From Verrucomicrobiota bacterium (GTDB lineage: Bacteria; Verrucomicrobiota; Verrucomicrobiia; Methylacidiphilales; JBCCWR01): a DNA stretch of 40,782 nt. The DNA lies in NCBI GenBank assembly GCA_039192515.1, contig JBCCXA010000009.1, forward strand, positions 64,925 through 105,706, given 5' to 3'. The translations under genes were made by a program, and so were the position numbers. Below, one piece after another: positions 34,427-40,782 of the stretch; position 1 is the first letter of the stretch, and every line of letters begins with the position of its first letter. A model generated the notes under the pieces. The model made no database searches. It was not told the origin of the DNA and worked only from the letters and a program-made list of their open reading frames with translations.

Positions 34427-35635
34427 ATGAAATTTGACTTAAAGTCAATTATAGAAAAAGAATTCAATTTTGGGCGATTGGATCTAAATTCAGTGTCCGC
34501 TTTTTTATTGATCAAGGGATCTGCCGCAGTGATTTTGTTGATGGGTTGTAGCGGGGCTGTAACGCAACCCGTGCAAAACAGCCGGATGATTGTAAATGTT
34601 GCGAAACTTGAGCCTCGGAATAATTATGAGGTGCAAAAGTCTTTCGTGGGCCGAGTGGAGGCAAAACGAACGAGTGAGATCGGCTTCGAGCTCTCCGGGA
34701 AAGTCTTAAGTGTGGAGGTTGAGGAAGGCAACCGAATTGAAGCGGGAGGTGTGGTTGCTGTTTTAGATACGGATATTCTTGATGCGCGTCGGAAGGAAGC
34801 TCAGGCGTCCTTGGACAAGCTTTCAGCAGATCAGAAATTAGCGGAACTTACCTTGCAAAGAACACAAAGAGCGCACGACTTGGAGGCTGTCTCTGACCAA
34901 CAATTAGACGATGCTCAACAGGCGCTAGTGGGTTTAACCGCAGCAGCTATACAAGCTGCTGCGAGCCTTAAGGTTATTGATGTTGAATTGGAGAAGAGCG
35001 TTATCAAATCTCCTTACAATGCACTCGTCTCAAGACGATTCATTGATGAGGGCAGAGTAGTTGAGGCTGGAACACCTATTGTTACCGTGATGGAAATGGG
35101 AAAGCCTGAGGCTCGGATTGGTATTGCCGGAAACTCGGTAAAGCAATTAAAGATAGGAGAGAGCCATACTCTTGTTGTTCAGGGTCGTGAGGTAGAGGCA
35201 CACATCAAAGCGATACTTCCTATCCGCGATGTGAGGAGCCGGAGCGTAGATGTTCTTTTCGATCTGGAATTATCTATAGAGGAGGTTAGAGATGGTGACC
35301 TAGTGACACTCAATCTAAAGCGATCAATTCAAGAGAGGGGGGCCTGGGTGCCTATTCACGCTTTAGCTGAGAATTCGCGAGGTCTATGGGCACTTTATAT
35401 TTTGAAAAATATAGAAGCTGAAGAAGCGACTCTCGTGCGTGAAAATGTAGAGCTTCTTTATTACGAAGGAGAGCGTGCTTTTGTACGCGGCGCTCTGATG
35501 GAACAGACCTTCTATGTAATAGATGGTTTACATAAACTGGTTCCTCAGCAACTGGTTCGTTTCCGGGAAATATCCTATCACTCAGATCATAGAAAAGATT
35601 CCAAGCTAGCAGCAAATTCAGATGCTGAAGAATAA
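34427..35635 (+). CDS. RND efflux adaptor (membrane-fusion) lipoprotein
   Basis: A 402-residue periplasmic adaptor of the HlyD/AcrA type that joins the RND pump to the outer-membrane channel. The lipid-attachment signal is AAVILLMGC. The lipoyl half-domain (GRVEAKRTSEIGFELSGKVL, then VEEGNRIEAGGVVAVLD), a coiled-coil hairpin (ILDARRKEAQASLDKL to LEKSVIKSP) and the second lipoyl half with a beta-barrel (NALVSRRFIDEGRVVEAGTPI) follow in order. The first ATG would give about 30 residues before the hydrophobic segment, unusually long. An in-frame GTG at 34493 would give a more normal signal peptide (MSAFLLIKGSAAVILLMGC), so the true start may be there. Two bases separate it from the permease gene. 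Confidence 0.92.
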   Translation: MKFDLKSIIEKEFNFGRLDLNSVSAFLLIKGSAAVILLMGCSGAVTQPVQNSRMIVNVAKLEPRNNYEVQKSFVGRVEAKRTSEIGFELSGKVLSVEVEEGNRIEAGGVVAVLDTDILDARRKEAQASLDKLSADQKLAELTLQRTQRAHDLEAVSDQQLDDAQQALVGLTAAAIQAAASLKVIDVELEKSVIKSPYNALVSRRFIDEGRVVEAGTPIVTVMEMGKPEARIGIAGNSVKQLKIGESHTLVVQGREVEAHIKAILPIRDVRSRSVDVLFDLELSIEEVRDGDLVTLNLKRSIQERGAWVPIHALAENSRGLWALYILKNIEAEEATLVRENVELLYYEGERAFVRGALMEQTFYVIDGLHKLVPQQLVRFREISYHSDHRKDSKLAANSDAEE

Positions 35636-35637
35636 TT

Positions 35638-38600
35638 ATGGATTCGTTAAGCACTCTTTTTTTCCGAAACAGGCATTTGTTGGTGCTCTCTATAGTGGTT
35701 ATTTTAGTAGGAGGACTAAGCGCTTTTCAAAATCTTCCTAGGCAGGAGGACCCTCGCATTGTCAACCGAAGTCCACTTGTTTTGACTTTTATGCCCGGTG
35801 CATCGACAGAGCGCGTAGAAACCCTGATTACGGAAATTTTGGAAGAATCCTTAGATGAAATTGCTGAGATTAAAGATCTTGAATCTACTTCGCGAGCGGG
35901 GGCTTCTCTTATTTCGATCGAACTAATGGATTGGGTGGAAGACGATCAGAAGGATGAGATTTTTTCAAGAATTCGAGATAAATTAGCGGAGGCTGCTGCT
36001 TCACTTCCACCTGAAGCATCCGAGCCCTTGATGGATGACAAAAGAAATGCCATTGCATTTACAAAAATCCTTGCCCTTAAGTGGGTGGGTTCAGGTGCTC
36101 CCAAGTTAGGTATACTCAATCGTTTGGCTGAAGATTTAGCGGATCAAATGCGCAATGTAAATGGAACAGAGCTTGTTCGTATTTATGGAGCTCCGCGCGA
36201 GGAAATAACGGTTGAGGCTAGGTGGCAAGAATTGGCGGAAATAGGGCTAAGCACACGAGAGATTGCTCAGTCTATAGCGCTTGCAGATACCAAAGCACCC
36301 TCAGGAACCTTAAGAGCAGACGAGGCCAATGTGCAAGTAGAGGTAGAAGGAGAGTTAGATTCTATTAATCGTGTTGCAGATATTCCGATAGGTTCGAATC
36401 AAACTTCTGCTCTCTTAAGAGTAGGGGATATTGCCGAAGTGAAGAAAGGGTGGCAAATACCTGTCAGAGACATGGGGTTTGTCGACGGACAACGCAGTGT
36501 CTTGTTAGCAGTTCGCATGGAAGCAGGTCAGCGTATAGATAAGTGGTCGAAACGAGCAAACCTTCTTGTTGATGAATTTAGCAAAAACACGGGAGCATCC
36601 GTTGAGTTAGAGAGTGTCTTTGCGCAAGTGAATTACACCATGGATAGGCTTAATACCTTAGTCAGTAATCTGGTAGCGGGAGCACTTATTGTGATGACAG
36701 TGGTATTTGTCATGATGGGGTGGCGCTTAGCTCTTATTATTGGGGCTGCTTTGCCTTTAGTGGTTGCTATTGTTCTGTTTGTATTTCAAATCAGTGGCAT
36801 TCCTATTCATCAGATGTCTGTTTTTGGAATGATCATTGCCTTAGGATTGTTGATTGATAATGCTATCGTTATGGCAGATGAAGTGGCCACTAGAAAAGCT
36901 AAAGGCCTGTCAGGTCTTGTTGCGGTTAGGGAATCTGTGCACCATTTGTTCCTTCCGTTGTTGTCATCAACTATTACCACCGTATTAGCGTTTGCTCCAA
37001 TCTTTCTTCTGCCGGGCGGTGCGGGTGATTTTGTAGGAACTATATCGACCGGTGTGATTCTCGCTTTGTTAGCTTCTTTTGTGGTAGCGATGACCATTAC
37101 TTCTGCATTAAGTGGTATTTTCGTAAAACCGCCCAATGAGCAAGAAAAGAGACGTTTTTTAGCAGATGGTTGGGGACACAAGATAGAGGGATTTTTATCG
37201 GGAATACTTCGCTTATCACTTATCAAGCCGGTTTTAGCTATTTTATGTGTAGGTGGCTTAGCGGTGTTTGGTTTCGTGCTTTCGACAACATTGGGAAATT
37301 CCTTCTTTCCAGCGGTAGATCGAAACATGTTTGAATTACATCTCTGGCTTCCTGAAAGTGCTTCCATTGGTAAAACCAAAGATCAAGCGTTGGAAGTTGA
37401 GCGGGCGATTAACACTTTTGAGGAAAGCAAAAGAGTTTACTGGTTAGTAGGGGGAAGCTTTCCCTCAGTTTACTACAACCTCATTATGAATAAAGATAAC
37501 TCACCTTTTTATGCCCATGGAATCATTACTACAGGAAGTGCGAAAGAAACGGATCTTCTTATTCCAAAGCTGCAGCAAACGCTGGATAATCAATTCCCAG
37601 GAGCACAAATTGTCATTCGTGAGTTCGGTCAAGGACCGCCTGTTGTGGCTGACATTGAGTACCGCATCTACGGACCTAGCATAGAAGGAATACAAGACAT
37701 AGGTGAAAAGGTGCGCTACTACCTGCAAAAGCATCCCGATGTGTTGGCGACGCAAACCACACTTCCGAGAGCTGAACCTAAAATTTTTATCAAAGCTAGT
37801 GAAGAAGAAGCCAATTTAGCAGGCTTAACGTTGGGAAATTTGGCGCAGCAACTCCAGGGGAATTTAGAAGGCGCTTTAGGAGGTAGTGTCATAGAAGATC
37901 TTGAAGAAATACCTATACGCGTGCGTTTAGCTCACGCTCAAAGACAACGTTCAGATCGTGTGGCTTCAACCAACTTCATTGCACAGGGTTCTGAAAGCTG
38001 GGTTCCGCTTTCTGCCTTAGGAGAAGTGGAACTACGGCCAGAAATAGGAGGTATAACTCGTTTCAATGGAGAGAGGACAAATATCATCAAAGCTTATACG
38101 GTCAACGATGCTTTACCTATTGATATAACCCAGGCTGTTCTAAAAGAAATAAGAGAGACCGACGGTGTATTGCCACCGGGGTATCGCGTAGACATCGGTG
38201 GTACTGCGGAACAAGATGCTGAGGCAAAAGGTAATCTTGTTCTCTATATTCCCATCCTCTTAACCCTAACCATAGCCACCCTGATTTTAACCTTCCGCTC
38301 ATTAGTATTAGCAGTTCTGCTCCTGATAAGTGCAGGGTTATCTGTTGGCTTTGGATTGATCGCCACTTGGGTCATGCAGTTTCCCATTAGTTTTAATACA
38401 ATTCTCGGCTCGCTAGGGCTTATTGGTTTGGCATTTAACAATAGTATTGTTGTCATTGCCGCGATCCGTATGAATCCTCATTCGCGAGCTGGTGATATAG
38501 ATGCCGTTCATCAAGCGGTGGTAGGAGCGACCCGGCACATTGTTTCCACAACTTTGACTACCATAGGAGGGTTCTTACCACTGCTCCTTTTAGTGGGCGG

Positions 38601-38784
38601 GGAGTTTTGGCCTTCGCTAGCTATTGTCTTGGGTGGAGGAGTCGGCGGCTCTATGTTTCTTGCGCTTGTATTCACACCGGCTAGTTATGTTTTGCTTGCT
38701 CACTTGGGAATGATTCGGGAGCCGAAGCGCAGGAGTGAGAAAAGCACTATCATTAAGCATGAAATGGAGTTTCAAACCTCATGA
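35638..38784 (+). CDS. RND efflux permease (second pump)
   Basis: The 1,048-residue permease has the RND layout: first helix (LVLSIVVILVGGLSAF), PRQEDPRIVNRSPLVLTFMPGAS at the start of the porter domain, and two bundles of six helices. The proton-relay region differs from AcrB. The first site reads LLIDNAIVMADE, with one Asp (D407) and Asn at 408. The Lys of AcrB (K940) is replaced by Asn in GLAFNNSIVVI (N934). This pattern occurs in some divergent RND branches, so the pump may still work through another charge path. It overlaps the outer-membrane gene by 4 bp (ATGA). Together with its adaptor and channel it should move hydrophobic or toxic compounds out of the periplasm or inner membrane. 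Confidence 0.92.
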   Translation: MDSLSTLFFRNRHLLVLSIVVILVGGLSAFQNLPRQEDPRIVNRSPLVLTFMPGASTERVETLITEILEESLDEIAEIKDLESTSRAGASLISIELMDWVEDDQKDEIFSRIRDKLAEAAASLPPEASEPLMDDKRNAIAFTKILALKWVGSGAPKLGILNRLAEDLADQMRNVNGTELVRIYGAPREEITVEARWQELAEIGLSTREIAQSIALADTKAPSGTLRADEANVQVEVEGELDSINRVADIPIGSNQTSALLRVGDIAEVKKGWQIPVRDMGFVDGQRSVLLAVRMEAGQRIDKWSKRANLLVDEFSKNTGASVELESVFAQVNYTMDRLNTLVSNLVAGALIVMTVVFVMMGWRLALIIGAALPLVVAIVLFVFQISGIPIHQMSVFGMIIALGLLIDNAIVMADEVATRKAKGLSGLVAVRESVHHLFLPLLSSTITTVLAFAPIFLLPGGAGDFVGTISTGVILALLASFVVAMTITSALSGIFVKPPNEQEKRRFLADGWGHKIEGFLSGILRLSLIKPVLAILCVGGLAVFGFVLSTTLGNSFFPAVDRNMFELHLWLPESASIGKTKDQALEVERAINTFEESKRVYWLVGGSFPSVYYNLIMNKDNSPFYAHGIITTGSAKETDLLIPKLQQTLDNQFPGAQIVIREFGQGPPVVADIEYRIYGPSIEGIQDIGEKVRYYLQKHPDVLATQTTLPRAEPKIFIKASEEEANLAGLTLGNLAQQLQGNLEGALGGSVIEDLEEIPIRVRLAHAQRQRSDRVASTNFIAQGSESWVPLSALGEVELRPEIGGITRFNGERTNIIKAYTVNDALPIDITQAVLKEIRETDGVLPPGYRVDIGGTAEQDAEAKGNLVLYIPILLTLTIATLILTFRSLVLAVLLLISAGLSVGFGLIATWVMQFPISFNTILGSLGLIGLAFNNSIVVIAAIRMNPHSRAGDIDAVHQAVVGATRHIVSTTLTTIGGFLPLLLLVGGEFWPSLAIVLGGGVGGSMFLALVFTPASYVLLAHLGMIREPKRRSEKSTIIKHEMEFQTS

Positions 38785-40229
38785 AAAGACAGGATCTTCA
38801 CGTGACACTCGTGTTGAGTATAGTAGCATTGCTTTCAGGTTGTGCGGTTGGTCCTGATTATGAGGAGCCTCTATTCGGCTTGCAAGGTCCATCATTAATA
38901 GGTGAAGATACTCGCTTTACCGAAGTGGCACCAGATCCGTTTTGGTGGAGACAATGGGATGACCCGGTTCTCGAGAAGCTAATTATGCAGGGAGTGCTTT
39001 ATAACAAGGATCTTCAAATTGCTTGGGCAAATCTCAATGAATCGAGAGCATTGCGAGGCTTGCAGGAACTTGACCTTTTGCCAAGTGTGACGGCTGACGG
39101 AACTTATCAAAATTCGAAAGCAAGCGAAAACGTTTTTCGTAACGGATTTCCTACCTTTGATTCGAGTCAGGATGATTTTTACTCACTGGGTTTTGATGCC
39201 ACTTGGGAGCTCGATCTCTATGGAAGAGTACGGCGCCAGGCAGAAGCAGCTAGGGCACGCTTTGAAAAATCGACATCATCTTATGAGAACACCCTGATTT
39301 CATTAGTGAGTGAAATAGCTAGAGAGTATGCTGAGTTGCGAGGATTTGATGACCGTCTAGAGATAGCGAAAAGAAATGCGGGCAATCAGAAAAAAACCTT
39401 AGAAGTTACTCAAAATCTCGAAGAGTCTGGTCTAGGTAATGAATTTGACCGGACTCGTGCGGAAGCCAATTTGGCACTTACGGAATCGAGTATTCCTGAA
39501 TTGAAAGGAGAGCAACTAGCTGCTTTAAATCGCTTGGCAGTCCTCATTGGTCTGATGCCTGGGGAGATTACGGAATGGATGAAACCACGGGCCGGAATAA
39601 TCTCAGTTCCTACCGAGGTTGCAGTTGGGTTGAGCTCAGAAATTTTACGGCGTCGTCCAGATATCAAAGTTGCAGAAAGAGAGTTGGCTGCGGCGACTGC
39701 TGAGGTTGGAGTTGCAGAAGCCGACTTTTTCCCCCGGTTTGTCTTTAGTGGTTCGTTAAGTTTAGATAGCAGTGATGCAGGAAAAATTTTTACCGCTGGA
39801 AGTGGAACATGGTCCTTTGGTCCCGGTATGCAGTGGGCTTTCTTGGATCTTGGTAGAGTCATTCAGAATAAACGAGCTGCGGATGCTCGATTGGATGCTG
39901 CTGTGGCAATGTATGAGAAAGCAGTCCTCACGGCTCTGGAAGAAACACTTTCCGCCATGGCTAGATTGGAAGCAGAATCAAAACGTGCTGCAAAATTGGC
40001 GGAGGCCGTCAAAGCTAATCGACGAGCAGTTGAATTATCTAAAATTCGTTATCAGCAAGGGTTGGATAGTCTTTTACCGGTCTTAGATGTCGAACGCCAA
40101 TTGCTCCAGTCAGAGGAAGAACTTTCCTTAAGCCAAACCAGACAAAGCATACTGCTCATAACCCTTTACAAAGCTTTAGGTGGACTCGCTTTGCCTCCTC
40201 CATCTGTTTTAACCCAACTGACGTCCTAG
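38781..40229 (+). CDS. NodT-type outer-membrane efflux lipoprotein
   Basis: A 482-residue outer-membrane factor. The lipoprotein signal ends LLSGC, followed by the family's usual AVGPDYEEP. Further marks are WWRQWDDPVLEKLI, GFDATWELDLYGRVRRQ, EILRRRPDIKVAERELAAATAEVGVAEADFFP and YQQGLDSLLPVLDVERQLL, in two repeated helical hairpins as expected for a trimeric channel. The start ATG overlaps the permease stop. The final codons, from about L477, and the TAG stop lie within the left terminal repeat of MITE-like copy 7, so the C-terminus (LTQLTS) may be element-derived. A C-terminal change of this size is unlikely to harm the channel, because that end faces the periplasm. Confidence 0.93.
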   Translation: MKRQDLHVTLVLSIVALLSGCAVGPDYEEPLFGLQGPSLIGEDTRFTEVAPDPFWWRQWDDPVLEKLIMQGVLYNKDLQIAWANLNESRALRGLQELDLLPSVTADGTYQNSKASENVFRNGFPTFDSSQDDFYSLGFDATWELDLYGRVRRQAEAARARFEKSTSSYENTLISLVSEIAREYAELRGFDDRLEIAKRNAGNQKKTLEVTQNLEESGLGNEFDRTRAEANLALTESSIPELKGEQLAALNRLAVLIGLMPGEITEWMKPRAGIISVPTEVAVGLSSEILRRRPDIKVAERELAAATAEVGVAEADFFPRFVFSGSLSLDSSDAGKIFTAGSGTWSFGPGMQWAFLDLGRVIQNKRAADARLDAAVAMYEKAVLTALEETLSAMARLEAESKRAAKLAEAVKANRRAVELSKIRYQQGLDSLLPVLDVERQLLQSEEELSLSQTRQSILLITLYKALGGLALPPPSVLTQLTS

Positions 40230-40558
40230 AAACGTAAAGATCTGTATAGTCTTTTGGTGTTTGGATCTGTTGATATCAGGGATCAATCCGGTGGAAAAAT
40301 CTCGAAATACTTCAATCTCCAGGATACCTCGATTGAACCAGGGCACCACAAAGATGCTCTAGAGGTATCACCTGTTTGAGACTTTTGTCTCTATTTTATT
40401 GGCATGGGCGCTGCGCGCTTGATCGCTTTGCCCTGGCTTGTTTAGAAGAACTACACTCAGATGGGTGATTGAATACCTCGCCGTTGACTCTCTTTGCTCT
40501 CTATCTCAAGTTTTTAGGCATCTTGTTGAGCTTCTATGACATCATCCGATGTCTAAAA
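40208..40558 (+). repeat. MITE-like intergenic element, copy 7 (longest)
   Basis: About 350 bp, the longest copy. The left end TTTAACCCAACTGACGTCCT and the reverse complement of the right end (TCGGATGATGTCATAGAAGC) form an imperfect terminal inverted repeat. It holds the core GCTCTAGAGGTATCACC, the middle block shared with copies 3 and 4, and, between left end and core, the second module (40263-40352) also found at 20575. It overlaps the last codons of the NodT-type gene. Confidence 0.75.
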
Positions 40559-40660
40559 TCTTCGTGTATGACTGTACAATTTTTACTAAATTTACCTAAA
40601 TAAGATATATTATGTCTGACACAATGGTTACATCTATAATTATGTTTATGTATTACCTGT

Positions 40661-40782
40661 TGACCTGACTCCCTAAAAATGTGCCAGACTGAGTGTTAGT
40701 TCTCTGATAGAAAAAGGAGAACAATATGAGGCAAAAAAGACACAAAGTAGAAGAAATTATAAGAATACTGCGACAAGCAGAT
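40661..40782 (+). mobile_element. Left end of an IS3-like insertion sequence (cut by window)
   Basis: The element probably starts at 40661 with TGACCTGACTCCCTAAAAAT, a TGACCT-type end like the inverted repeats of many IS3-family elements. 65 bp later an orfA-like frame begins. The right end lies outside the window, so its length, group and direct repeats cannot be checked. Confidence 0.6.
40726..40782 (+). CDS. IS3-family transposase OrfA, N-terminal fragment
   Basis: Nineteen codons are visible (MRQKRHKVEEIIRILRQAD) before the window ends. The pattern of basic residues followed by EEII and LRxAD is typical of the start of IS3/IS911-type OrfA helix-turn-helix proteins. A strong ribosome site (AAAAAGGAGAA) stands 4-5 bases before the ATG, unlike most host genes here, in line with foreign origin. 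The IS inserted about 100 bp to the right of MITE-like copy 7. Confidence 0.7.
   Translation, partial: MRQKRHKVEEIIRILRQAD

Noticed and set aside
2..40782. CRISPR arrays, tRNA or rRNA genes, prophage genes
   Set aside because: No regularly spaced direct repeats, cloverleaf-like stretches, rRNA signatures or phage structural genes were seen; only by-eye inspection was possible.

Overview
The window looks like part of the chromosome of a free-living, probably aquatic or marine Gram-negative bacterium. The Verrucomicrobiota or wider PVC group is the best guess. The reasons are several formylglycine-type sulfatases, a beta-helix polysaccharide-lyase-like protein, a giant beta-strand-repeat surface protein, a xanthorhodopsin, and A-rich start regions that mostly lack a Shine-Dalgarno motif. 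The phylum is inferred from gene content only; there is no rRNA gene or other phylogenetic marker here.

Layout. (1) 2-5578 is the 3' part of a giant secreted or surface repeat protein, followed by a beta-hydroxyacid dehydrogenase-family gene. (2) 7093-20207 is a polysaccharide-use and export region. It holds a sulfatase on the minus strand, a TolC-like/RND pair without an adaptor gene, a second sulfatase, a wrecked third sulfatase (15564-17049), and a secreted beta-helix protein with two Ig-like domains and a jelly-roll-like C-terminus. (3) 20792-33056 is a light-biology island: a photolyase/cryptochrome; a photolyase relative with its two halves in swapped order; an NDH-2-type dehydrogenase next to an Fe-S bacterial photolyase; a DUF2071 protein; Dps; a three-gene operon for a light-driven proton pump (lycopene cyclase, Blh retinal-forming dioxygenase, xanthorhodopsin); and a sigma-70-family factor. 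(4) 33691-40229 is a complete four-gene efflux operon (TetR, adaptor lipoprotein, RND permease, NodT-type outer-membrane lipoprotein). (5) The right edge holds the first bases of an IS3-like insertion sequence.

How the genes fit together. The cyclase, Blh and rhodopsin can turn lycopene into beta-carotene, beta-carotene into retinal, and retinal plus opsin into a proton pump. The pump keeps the glycine that opens the carotenoid-antenna groove in xanthorhodopsin. Lycopene itself must be made elsewhere, because no crtE, crtB or crtI is present. The photolyases and Dps would protect a cell living in light from UV and oxidative damage. The sulfatases and the beta-helix enzyme fit the breakdown of sulfated polysaccharides.

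The most unexpected non-coding feature is a family of seven diverged intergenic elements of about 100-350 bp. They share a core and, in the better copies, terminal inverted repeats, and all lie in the same orientation. They look like an old MITE-type family. In two places the element end appears to supply the last codons and the stop of a gene. Two elements carry or lie beside a second repeated module of about 100 bp.
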